From NCBI GenBank assembly GCA_009829735.1, contig CM020620.1:25208020-25272019 (forward strand): 64,000 nt of DNA, in the 5' to 3' direction. Source of the stretch: Pyropia yezoensis (Eukaryota > Rhodophyta > Bangiophyceae > Bangiales > Bangiaceae). The notes beneath the pieces are model-generated. The model did no database searches, was not told the origin of the DNA, and worked only from the letters and a program-made list of their open reading frames with translations. Made by a program: the position numbers and the translations under genes. Positions 21,051-29,647 of the stretch are shown here, in pieces; position 1 is the first letter of the stretch, and each line of letters starts with the position of its first letter.

Positions 21051-22038
21051 TTGCCCACCATCATCCCAGTCGAGGGAATGCCTATGTCACCATGCGATGC
21101 CCACAGGGGGGTCGTTGCGCAGCCCGTGGTGGGTGCGGTGCATGCAGGGGTGGAGGGATGCGGGAGGAATGATCCCCCCCCCATCCGTTCACCTCTGCCA
21201 CGCCCCTGCCAGTTTGTTCTACCATCCTCACCCGCACGCGGTGCTACCGACGGCCGCAGGGGTTGCTTGCGCGGCTCCCTTTGCCAAGCGGCAATGGCGG
21301 GCGGCCATGGTTCGTCGCCACGGCGGCCCACTGCCCCACCACCCGCAATGCAATCCCCCGCCCTTCCCCCTCCGGGGGAAGGGAGCGGGCAGCGACACTG
21401 GGCGCGCGCGCCATCTCTGCCTGCAGAGGAGCGCTTCTGCGGGCCCAACAACGCCGGTGGATGATTGCCAGCCGCGTGCGTGCGCAACGGCCGCGGCCGC
21501 AGCCCGGAATGGCCACCTGGCCGCAGCCGAGCTTTGTAGACTGCTTCTGCGTGGGCAGCAGCGGGGGGGGGGGGGGGGGGGGAGGGCGCGGCGGGGGGGG
21601 GGGGGCTGAGGGCGCGGGGGGGAAGGGGGGATGCGAGGCGAAGGGAGGGACGCCTACGCCGCCTGGTGCATGGTGGCCACACCTAGCGAGCGGCGCGACG
21701 CGGGCGACCGGCACAACGCGGAAGACCAGGTCGAGACGGGCTGGACGACAGCTGTCGTGCAGGCAACGCGTTCTGTTTGTTCTCCGGCTGAGTCGTGTCG
21801 TTGTTGCGGTGTGGGTGGGGGAGCTGTTGAGGTTGAGTGTAGTGGGGAGCCTAAGTACTTGTCGTGCATGTTGGGGGAGGGGAGCGTTAGTATTCTTGGG
21901 GTGTGGGCCATGGGGACTTGTGATTGAGGGGGGTGGTGAGGAAGGTGGCGAGCACGTGAGTGCGAGTGCGTGGTGTGCTGGACTGTGGGCATCGCATGGT
22001 GACATAAACGTTCCCTGCACTGTGATGACGGTGGGCTA
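21051..22038. mobile_element. Candidate DNA transposon with about 55-bp terminal inverted repeats
   Basis: Bases 21051-21105 and 21984-22038 are inverted copies. Both contain CCCACC, CATCA or ATCAC, and the identical block ATGTCACCATGCGATGCCCA; I count roughly 46 of 55 positions matching. The 0.88-kb interior is GC-rich with long G runs (21559-21580, 21591-21603) and no recognisable transposase. Tandem 11-mers abut the left end. Non-autonomous status is inference. Confidence 0.55.
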
Positions 22039-23061
22039 AGAGTCGCTCTGGCATCGACATACTGGGGCGTCGGTCGGCGTGCTGCGTCTTGGTGTCGGTG
22101 CTGTTCTTGTCAGCGGCGTTGGCGGTGGCGACGGGGCACCACCATTGCTGTGCTCCTGGAGGACTTCGCGACTCCACCCCCCCCTAGAGGGTCCCCCGGG
22201 CAGACCGCCCCCCCGCTCCCTTCCCACTACCTACTTCCCACCACAATCACCTCCGCGGCGGGCGTGAGGTAGCGGACGCCAAAACCTACCCCGAGCACCC
22301 GCCAGCCACCGGCAGTCGTGTCACGCTTGCAAGCGGGGGCGCCAGACGATGGCGCCGCTGCCGCTGCCGCTGCTGCCACCGGTGCGGTTACGCGGGCCAC
22401 CCCGACAGCCGTCCATTCCACGGCCGCGGCGGCGGCGGCGACGACGGCGACGGCGGAGCCGGCGGTGCCAGGCCATGTCGAACGGCGCCCGCCGCGGCCG
22501 CCGCCGCCATCTCCGCCGCCGCCATTGCCTCGGGCACTGGCGCCGCCAGCGCAGCCGACGCCCCGGCCCCCCCCAGCGGGGGCGGGCGCCCCACCCCTCG
22601 CCGCCCGCCGCCACTGCCGCCATGCAGGTTGCCTCCACTGCCGCCATGCAGGTTGCCACCACTGCCGCCACCGCCGCCGCCGCCGCCGTGTGGCAGCGGT
22701 CGCCGCCGCTGCAGCGGCGACGGCAACAGACGACCGTGGTCGGCGGTTGCTTCGCGCGAGCGGCGGCGGCGCCGTCGCCGTCGAGGTCACGGCCACGGCC
22801 GCCGTCACCGCCACGGCGACGCGCCGCCGGGGCAGGGTCGTGGCCACGCCTCTGCGGGGCGTTGCAAGGCAGCGCTGGCCTAAAGTTTTAGTTGCCGCTG
22901 CTTCTGATGCTGACGCTACCACTCCCCGCTGCCAGCAAAAAGGTGGCACCGGCGCAGCCACCACGGCCTCCCCCCTCGGCCACGGATGACGCAGCCGAGG
23001 TAGCTGCCGCGGCGAATGGTGGGGGCTTCCCTCACCCCGTTTGGTTCCGCCCCTACCCCCC
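22039..23061. other. GC-rich low-complexity region, coding status unresolved
   Basis: From about 22340 to 22870 the sequence is built from GCC/GCG/CGC triplets and is open on both strands (for example 22318-22989 plus and 22227-22964 minus), giving Ala-, Arg- or Pro-rich translations depending on frame. A unit of about 21-24 bp around TGCCGCCATGCAGGTTGCC repeats about twice at 22614-22665. I cannot support a gene. Confidence 0.35.
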
Positions 23062-23698
23062 GTGCAGCACTGCTTTGCTTATCGCCTGTATTTTTTTTTG
23101 TTGCTTTTTTGGTAAATTCTCGAGCAAAAACCTGCATAAAACCTGCATCGACCCCCCCTCAAGCCATCATAGACACCGCTTTTACCCCCGTTTCTTGCTT
23201 TCTGCCCATAACAGCTCAGGCGATTGGTGGTCGCCACCTCCCTTGGTATGACCGGAAGCGCTCGGGGAAGCGCAAAGAAGCGACCGACCATCGCTACGCT
23301 TGGGAGCAATGTTTAAACAAACGCGTTTCAAAATCGCGCAATCTCTTGCACTGGTTAAGCAAAAACCTGCGCGAGGACAGCTTTCGAGGGTCTGCACGGA
23401 AAAATCTCTCCGCCTTGCTCAACATCTACAACGTGAGTTCTGACCAATGGAACGCTCCGTCCAGCAAACAGCAGCGCCACCGCTGTTGTCATTGCTTGAC
23501 AGAACACCGACAGCTGCCGTCGTGTCGGTCATCCTGGGGGAGATTCTTTGGCCTCAGCCCATCCCCTTGATCAGAAAAGCAAAGTTCTGCTCGAGCCGTT
23601 CGTATTCGTGCTCGAGCAGGGCAAGAATTTGCACAACGAAGCAAGAGATCTGGCCAAAAATGGGCTTGTATCTTGACAGGGGATAAGCACTGCTGCGC
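23062..23698. mobile_element. Dispersed inverted-repeat element, copy 1 (637 bp)
   Basis: This segment is repeated, clearly homologous over its whole length, at 53017-53667. The ends are imperfect inverted repeats (left GTGCAGCACTGC...CTTATCGCCTGT, right ACAGGGGATAAGCACTGCTG). The interior, including AATTCTCGAGCAAAAACCTG and GACCGACCATCGCTACGCTT, contains no convincing protein, which fits a miniature non-autonomous DNA element. Confidence 0.8.
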
Positions 23699-24036
23699 CG
23701 GCGCGGTCAGAAACACCCCCTCGCCGTCGATGATCGCTCAAAGCTGAAAACTCGAGCTTTAGTACGCCCATTGAACACGGTAATTTCTATGAAAGTGCGC
23801 AAGTAATTCTCTTGATCTGCTGTGTGCTTCACCTCCACGTTCGCAATGCGTGCACCTCGCTGCCCACGACGCGCGCCTGCCTTGCCACAGAGCACACATC
23901 CGACCCGCACCACTCGACGCTCAGCCCCACTCGTTCACCCCACTCGTTCATCCCGGGCCCCCCTTGCCCATCTAACCCTCGTACCTTGCGGAAAGCTGTC
24001 GCGTTTTTCCACCTCGTCTTTGTCTTGCCCGCCAGG

Positions 24037-24657
24037 ATGGTCTCCGCCACTGCCTTTCTGTCTGCCCCCGCTGGTCTCGCCCGGCGTGCCCCTTGCCGGG
24101 CGACCGCGGCGGTGTGCATGGCCACCCCCCCCGCCCCCCCCCCCCGTCGCTCCCCCGCCGCCGCTGCGGTGGCCACTGCCGCCGCCGCCCTGGCCGCGCT
24201 CTCCCTCGTCACTGCCGCGGTCCCGCCCCCGCCCGCCGCGGCGGTCCTGTCCTTTGACCACGACACGGCGCTCGTCGGCGCCGACCTGTCGGGTCGGTCT
24301 GACCTGGGCGGCGCGGTGTTTACCAAGGCCAACGCCACCCGCGCCGACGTCCACGGGTCGGACCTGCGGGGGGCCAACCTGGAAAAGGCCCAGTTCACCG
24401 ACGCGGACCTGCACGACGCGCGGATGGAGGGCATCCTGGGGACGCAGACCAAGTTTACCCGCGCAAACCTGCGGGGCGTCACCCTGGGCGGGGCCAACCT
24501 GGTTGGCGCCGCCCTGGACGGCGCCGACGTAACGGGAGCCGACTTTACAGACGCCCTGCTGGACGTGCGGGTGATGCTCAAGCTGTGTGAGCGCGCCGAG
24601 GGCATCAACGCCGTGACGGGGGTGGGCACCCGCGAGAGCCTCGGGTGCATGGAGTGA
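24037..24657 (+). CDS. Pentapeptide-repeat thylakoid lumenal protein
   Basis: A 206-residue protein. The start at 24037 gives a bipartite leader: a basic/hydroxylated plastid segment (MVSATAFLSAPAGLARRAP), then a twin arginine in PPPRRSPAAAA, a hydrophobic core and an AAA cleavage-type site before VLSFDHDTAL. This suggests export to the thylakoid lumen, possibly by the Tat route. The mature part consists of pentapeptide repeats A(D/N)LxG from about residue 85 to 175 (GADLSG, ADVHGSDLRGANL, ANLRGVTLGGANL, GADVTGADF). A short tail, MLKLCERAEGINAVTGVGT, ends in RESLGC, as in cyanobacterial and algal lumenal pentapeptide proteins of the TL15/TL17 kind. Molecular role is unknown. A 338-bp leader region precedes it (23699-24036). 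Confidence 0.88.
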   Translation: MVSATAFLSAPAGLARRAPCRATAAVCMATPPAPPPRRSPAAAAVATAAAALAALSLVTAAVPPPPAAAVLSFDHDTALVGADLSGRSDLGGAVFTKANATRADVHGSDLRGANLEKAQFTDADLHDARMEGILGTQTKFTRANLRGVTLGGANLVGAALDGADVTGADFTDALLDVRVMLKLCERAEGINAVTGVGTRESLGCME

Positions 24658-25762
24658 GGGAGGGGCAGAGGGGCGGAGGGGGCGAGTCGGGAGGGGGGGG
24701 TGGGAGGGGAGAGGAGGGTGGGGGGCGGCTGCAGTGACCCTGCTGCTCGCGGAACTGTGCGTTGCATAGACGGAGGCTGGGGAGCTCGGGGCGGGGTGGG
24801 GGGCGGGGGGGTGGCTGGGGGAACGACACGGGCGACTGCTTTGTGTGTGCACGGTGGAGCGATGCCGTCCGCTGGGGTCGGCTGCCGCGCAGCTGTGCTG
24901 GCAGGTGTGACGGGCTACTGCCGGGAAGCGTCGTATTCCGACGCCGTGCGCGCCGGCTCGTTCGCGGTGCGAGCGGGAGCTCATTGGGAGGGGGGGGCGG
25001 GAGGGCGCCTTTCTCGCCGGCCCCCGCCGTTTCCAAGCCCGCCCGTCTGCGCCGCGGTCTTGCCGCATCTGCACGCGCGCTTTTGCTCGCCGCTGGCGCC
25101 CTTGCTAATTAGGCCGGGGGCCTTCCCGTGGCGCGCTCCTCACCCCCTTCCACCCGCGCCGCCCCCCCCTGCGGGACCCGCCGCCACCCCCCCTCACCCG
25201 CCAGCGGGTGCGCCAGCGACAAGGCCGCCGCCAAAGTCACTGTTTCTCTCTCCTCTCCTCTTTCCCCTCCCCTTCCTCCCGCTTCCTTCACCTGGTAACC
25301 GTTACCCCACCCACGCGTCCATCGACGGCCACGCCGGTGGGCGGTGTGGTGGTGTGGTGGGGACGGACGCACCGGCAGCTCGCAGGGTTCGTATATACGC
25401 TCCCCGCGCGCGGGTGGGGGGGGCCGTTGCGTGGTTGGCAAAATGCATGCATTTTTTTAGTCGCCTTTGATTAAAGCATGCTTTATTTCATGCATGTTTA
25501 ATGAATCAAATATGTGTCTTTTTTTTGTACATTTTTTCAATGTGAACAAAATACATGAGAATATGTGCGCCTCCCACAATGCGCCACCAAGAACAAGCGA
25601 GGTTGGCCGTCAACCAAGCAGTTGCAGTACAAGACTTGAGCGCCAGTGACGTCCTCTTTGCGTGTCCCCTACCCCTCCCACTTCCCAACGTGCCACGAGA
25701 AGAGCTCCGGGGGCATTCCGTTTTCGAGTGTCGTCGGCTGACAATATCCATGACGGTTTACC
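24658..25762. other. Intergenic region
   Basis: G-rich, then C-rich stretches run to 25440. They are followed by a sharply AT-rich segment (25442-25560) with repeats of GCATGC/CATGCA words (CATGCATTTTTTTAG, AAAGCATGCTTTATTTCATG). No gene is supported. The AT-rich part could be a promoter or matrix-attachment type sequence, which is speculation. Confidence 0.4.
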
Positions 25763-26101
25763 ATGGAAGTCGACGGTGCAGCAGGATCTTCTTCCGGCGC
25801 CGGTGCACCTAACACGTCGGAGGCTGAGCTTGACATGACAGAGGCCGACAATGCGGCGGCGCCTCGGCGCACCGCCGCGTCTCGGGAGGCGAGGGTAGAG
25901 CCCATGGCGCCCACGACAGCAAAGCAGGCCAGCGCCTCCCCTCGCTACCTCCGCAGCAACGTCACGGCCGTGGCGACGGCGCGTACCGCCGTGGGTGGGA
26001 GGGAGGCGACCACCACCGCGGGCGCCAGCAGGGCTGCCGTTGCGGCGGCCGCCGCAGCCGCCACCGTGTCGGCGACGGTCGATGCGGCGTCCTTCATTTA
26101 G
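25763..26101 (+). CDS. Small hypothetical Ala/Thr-rich ORF
   Basis: A 112-codon frame beginning MEVDGAAGSSSGAG, with an acidic stretch SEAELDMTEADN, followed by an Ala-rich tail. Its stop overlaps, tail to tail, the stop of the Fe-S scaffold fragment on the other strand. I do not recognise it. Composition alone could keep this frame open, so it may not be a gene. Confidence 0.25.
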   Translation: MEVDGAAGSSSGAGAPNTSEAELDMTEADNAAAPRRTAASREARVEPMAPTTAKQASASPRYLRSNVTAVATARTAVGGREATTTAGASRAAVAAAAAAATVSATVDAASFI

Positions 26102-26274
26102 GCGGCCACCACCTTGACCGTCTCCGCCGCGGCGGCCTGCTTCCCCTTGACGTCCTTGATAGCCGCCTGGATGGCGTCCTTGGCAAGCATCGAGCAGTGG
26201 AGCTTCACCGGTGGCAGCCGCAGCTTCTTGGCAATGTCCCGGTTCTTGATGCCCCCCGCCTCGTCGAGGCCCTT
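26098..26274 (-). pseudogene. 3'-terminal fragment of an ISCU/IscU-type Fe-S scaffold gene
   Basis: The minus strand encodes KGLDEAGGIKNRDIAKKLRL followed by PPVKLHCSMLAKDAIQAAIK, then a Lys/Ala tail ending VKVVAA and a stop. This is the C-terminal third of IscU/ISCU, including the conserved LHCS cysteine. The N-terminal two thirds, with the first two ligand cysteines (GAPACGD and FKTFGCGSA regions), are not found upstream. There the sequence changes at 26275 to GC-rich palindromes. Either a truncated gene copy or an assembly join is likely; a last exon with a distant upstream part is possible but would have to span the minisatellite region. Confidence 0.8.
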
Positions 26275-26417
26275 GGCAGGGCAGCGCGCTGCCCTGCCCT
26301 CGAGGCCCTTGGCAGGGCAGCGCGCTGCCCTGCCCAATACCGCGCCCCGCGGGCGCTCCCATTACCGCGCCCCGCGGGCGCTCCCATTGGGCAGGGCAGC
26401 GCGCTGCCCTGCCCAAT
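26275..26417. repeat. Array of perfect GC-rich palindromes
   Basis: The palindrome GGCAGGGCAGCG CGCTGCCCTGCC occurs at 26275-26298 and 26311-26334, and an extended 32-base form flanked by ATTG/CAAT occurs at 26386-26417. Between the second and third lie two tandem copies of a unit of about 25 bases (TACCGCGCCCCGCGGGCGCT plus CCCAT). The sequence GCCAAGGGCCTCGA (minus strand) is duplicated next to the first two palindromes. Confidence 0.9.
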
Positions 26418-26682
26418 ACCGCGCCCCTCAGGCGCGCGGCAGGCAGGCGGTAGTAGCCCGTCTTTATCTACCTTGGGTCGACCATTCTCTAAACAGTCGA
26501 CCACTCTACAGGGCCGTGAGCTGCGATCTGGCCACCCCGAGCGGCTCTTTTTTCTCTTCCGAACGCCATGTTTTGCACGGACCGGAGCCTGTTCTCGGCC
26601 GACGCCCCGCCCCCCCGTAGGTACTAGTAGCCTCCTCCTTCACGCGTCCTGTTCGACCGCATGCCTCACAACGCCGCACGCG

Positions 26683-26842
26683 GATGCACGCCGACTTGCC
26701 CCTCCCCATCCTCCCCCCTCCCTCTCCTCGCCTCCTCGTGCAGCCACCTGCAGGGGACAGTGTCCCCCGGCAACCGACGGCCGGATGCATGGCGACTTGC
26801 CCCTCCCCATCCCCGCCGCCCCTCTCCTCGCCTCCTCGTGCA
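26683..26842. repeat. Two direct copies of a 60-bp sequence
   Basis: Bases 26683-26742 and 26783-26842 are direct copies with a few mismatches. Both run from GGATGCA through GACTTGCCCCTCCCCATCC to CTCTCCTCGCCTCCTCGTGCA. No gene is seen between 26418 and 26934. Confidence 0.75.
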
Positions 26843-26934
26843 CGGATGGTTTGTCGCGGCCCCCTCCTATGCAGCCTCCAAGTGGCCCCTAGGCTCCCCA
26901 CGCGTCCCGCCTGACCAGAAAGAATGCCGCGCGC

Positions 26935-27240
26935 ATGCGCGACCGTCCGCCGTCGTCACCTACTATGAACGCTTTCACACCTTCTGCTCCTCCCGTCGCC
27001 CCCTCCGACGGTACTCCCCCCACCGCCTCGTCCACGATGCCTGTGCCTCGGAAGCGGGACCCCGAGGAACGTGAAAGAGGCAATGAGCGGGCCAAAGTGC
27101 GGCGCCTGGAGCGCAAGGCTGCCGCCGCGGCTCTGGCAAGACGACGAACGGCGGCCGTGGCCGTGACGACGCCGCCAACGACTTCGACCAGGAACCACGT
27201 TCCAGTCCCTGGCTGGCAGCCATCCCGTCCCAGCCTCTGA
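26935..27240 (+). CDS. Hypothetical ORF with a basic segment, possibly the 5' part of the GIY-YIG gene
   Basis: A 101-codon frame with internal ATG at 26965. Its centre is strongly basic (PVPRKRDPEERERGNERAKV, then RRLERKAAAAALARRRT), resembling a coiled or bZIP-type basic region. It ends at the edge of the 84-bp minisatellite. Because the minisatellite units are multiples of three and the frame changes only at C runs, one gene reaching into the GIY-YIG frame at 28592 is conceivable. I cannot show it. Confidence 0.3.
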   Translation: MRDRPPSSPTMNAFTPSAPPVAPSDGTPPTASSTMPVPRKRDPEERERGNERAKVRRLERKAAAAALARRRTAAVAVTTPPTTSTRNHVPVPGWQPSRPSL

Positions 27241-27259
27241 CCGCCGCCCCCCGCCGCCC

Positions 27260-28145
27260 TTTGGCCGCCCCCCCCTCGACTTGCCCCTGCGTTGGCGTGG
27301 GGAGTGCCCCCGCCAAGTGGGGTGGGTGGTGGAGTAGCTGGTCCTGGGCCCCCCCCTCGACTTGCCCCTGCGTTGGCGTGAGGAGTGCCCCCGCCAAGTG
27401 TGGTGGGTGGTGGAATAGCTGGTCCTGCGCCCCCCCCCGGACTTGCCCCTACCCTGGCATGGGGGATGTGGCCATCCGATGGGGGGGGGGGTGCGGTTGC
27501 TGGTCCTGCGCCCCCCCCTCGACTTCCCTCTGCGTTGGCATGGGGAGTGTCCCCGCCAAGTGGGGTGGGTGGTGGAGTAGCTGGTCCTGCGCCCCCCCCT
27601 CGACTTCCCTCTGCGTTGGCATGGGGAGTGTCTTCGCCAAGTGGCGTGGGTGGTGCAGTAGCTGGTCCTGGGCCCCCCACTCGACTTGCTCCTGCGTTGG
27701 TGTGGGGAGTGCCCCCGCCAAGTGGGGTGGGTGGTGGAGTAGCTGGTCCAGCGCCCCCCCCCCGACTTGCCCCTACCCTGGCATGGGGGATGTGGCCATC
27801 CGATGGGGTGGGGGATGCGGTTGCTGGTGCTGCCCCCCCTCCCCGACTTGCCCCTGCGTTGGCGTCGGGAGTGCCCCCGCCAAGTGGTGTGGGTGGTGGA
27901 GTCGCTGGTCCTGCGCCCCCCCCTCGACTTGCCTCTGCGTTGGCATGGGGAGTGCCCCCGTCAAGTGGGGTGGGTGGTCGAGGAGCTGGTCCTGCGCCCC
28001 CCCCCCGACTTGCCCCTACCCTGGCATGGGGGATGTTGGCATCCGATGGGGTGGGGGGTGCGTTTGCTGGTGCTGCCCTCCCTCCCCGACTTGCCCCTGC
28101 CCTGGCATGGGGGGCGCCGCCGTCCAGTGGCGGGGGGGTGGGGTA
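27260..28145. repeat. 84-bp minisatellite, about 11 copies, 28-codon period
   Basis: The unit contains CGACTTGCCCCTGCGTTGGC, then GTGGGGAGTGCCCCCGCCAA and GTGGGGTGGGTGGTGGAGTA. It is a multiple of three and stays open on both strands: in minus translation GASRGGGAGPATPPPTPLGG, in plus translation PAPPPRLAPALAWGVPPPSG. Two unit types alternate: one with CATCCGATGGGG (read IPHAR on the minus strand) recurs every three or four units, which is a higher-order arrangement. Confidence 0.85.
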
Positions 28146-28239
28146 GCTGTAGCTGTTGTCCTCCACCCCGGATATGCATCTGCCCTTACGAGGAGGGCGC
28201 CGCCGCAAAGTGGGGTGGGGACTGGGGTAGCTGTTGCTG

Positions 28240-28540
28240 CCCCCCCCCCCCCCCCCGACCTCCCCGGCGGTGCTGTTGTCGCTGCCGGCGGTGCCCCCCC
28301 CCCCCCACGTCCTCCCTGGCGGTGCTGATGTCGCTGCTGGCGGTGCCCCCCCCCCCCCCCCCGACCTCCCCGGCGGTGCTGATGTCGCTGCCGGCGGTGC
28401 CCCCCCCCCCCCCCGAACCTCCCCGGCGGTGCTGATGTCGCTGCTGGCGGTGCCCCCCCCCCCCCCCCGACCTCCCCGGCGGTGCTGATGTCGCTGCCGG
28501 CGGTGCCCCCCCCCCCCCCCCCGACCTCCCCGGCGGTGCT
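28240..28540. repeat. Poly-C minisatellite, about 5-6 copies
   Basis: The unit of roughly 55-60 bases reads GACCTCCCCGGCGGTGCTGA then TGTCGCTGCCGGCGGTGCC, followed by a C run of variable length (12-17). The variable C runs make frame unreadable across it. Confidence 0.85.
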
Positions 28541-28591
28541 GGTGTCGCTGCCGGTGGTGCGGCCTCCCCTCGTCCCTCACCGTGTGTTCGC

Positions 28592-29647
28592 GTGCTATGT
28601 CCGGGGCCGTGGAGTGCGGTCGTGCATGGGCGCCGCGCGGAGGCGCTGTCTACATGCGAGGACTGGCACAGGTGGGTGAGCGGCGTCGCCCTGGCAGCTG
28701 TCGCGGAGCAGAGAGAGGTGCTTGAACGACAAGGGGAGGCGGCGGCGGTGGCCGACGCCGTTGCGGCAGACCACGCCGCGGGGGCGGGATATACCGCATC
28801 GGTCTACCTGATCATCAACGGCGACGGCAACACCTACGTGGGCCAAGCCGTGTACGCAAAGACGGGCGCGGCAGCATGCAACACGCGCTTCCTCAGCCAC
28901 ATGCACGGCGGGAAATCGAAGTTTGACAAGGACCTGGCGGCTGATGAGGCGGAGTCGCCTGGCACGTGGGTGTTTGTACCTCTCCTAGAGGTCAGCGAGG
29001 TCCGGGGCAAGGTCATCCTGCAGGCCATCGCTGATGCAATGGAGAACGCGGTTTGGCGCCGTGGTTTGTTGTGCGGTTGGTCTCTGCGCAACCGCAATGC
29101 GCCGGCGCTCCGAGCCGTGCACGGAGGCACTGCGCGCGATGCCTCTCCATGGTCGGCGCTGCAGCAGGCACTTTTAGCACACCTGGCCGAGCACGGCGAC
29201 GTCATCGTCGGATCCGACGCGCATGACGCGCAGTACGGCCAGGGAAGGGCACTTGGCGCGGCTGTATATGCACTACGGCTCCGCGGGCCCACTCGCGTGG
29301 ACCCGCTCCGGCGGGCTTGGCTGGATGCATTCGGGTGGGACTGGCGCGTCACCCCGGACGCTGTGAGGGAGCGCAATGCGCACCAGCAGCACCGCAACCT
29401 CGTTGCCGATGTGATCGCCTTTGTGCGGCGGCATGGCAGAGTGCCTGACGCGACGCGCGGAAGCAAGACCAACGCGGCGTACTACGCGGAACGTTTGCTG
29501 AGGAACCGGATGATGAACATCGCCAGAAGGGAGGGTTGGAGTGAGCCGCACGTAGCCGTTTTGGACGCGGCGTGGCGTGCGGCCACAAGAGGAAGTCGGC
29601 TCCCGCGGTCGTTGTTGTGGAAGCACGGCCTCCAGCCGAGAAAATGA
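28592..29647 (+). CDS. GIY-YIG nuclease-like protein with a helicase-associated-like C-terminal domain
   Basis: A 351-codon frame of non-repetitive sequence. Residues 70-160 fit a GIY-YIG fold. The first strand is SVYLIINGDGN with Tyr72, followed by TYVGQ with Tyr82, then Arg99 in TRFLSHMHGG, and Glu151 in ADAMENAVW; these are the four positions expected for catalysis. From about 255 the chain (DPLRRAWLDAFGWDWR, then LVADVIAFVRRHGRVPD) resembles the short helical repeats called helicase-associated domains. The upstream edge is a minisatellite and the stop TGA overlaps the next ATG as ATGA (29644-29647). I infer a mobile-element or virus-derived nuclease; no specific family is recognised. The true start may lie elsewhere. 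Confidence 0.65.
   Translation: MLCPGPWSAVVHGRRAEALSTCEDWHRWVSGVALAAVAEQREVLERQGEAAAVADAVAADHAAGAGYTASVYLIINGDGNTYVGQAVYAKTGAAACNTRFLSHMHGGKSKFDKDLAADEAESPGTWVFVPLLEVSEVRGKVILQAIADAMENAVWRRGLLCGWSLRNRNAPALRAVHGGTARDASPWSALQQALLAHLAEHGDVIVGSDAHDAQYGQGRALGAAVYALRLRGPTRVDPLRRAWLDAFGWDWRVTPDAVRERNAHQQHRNLVADVIAFVRRHGRVPDATRGSKTNAAYYAERLLRNRMMNIARREGWSEPHVAVLDAAWRAATRGSRLPRSLLWKHGLQPRK

Noticed and set aside
27260..28540. CRISPR-like array
   Set aside because: Units are contiguous and near-identical without spacers between repeats, and the context is eukaryotic; these are minisatellites.
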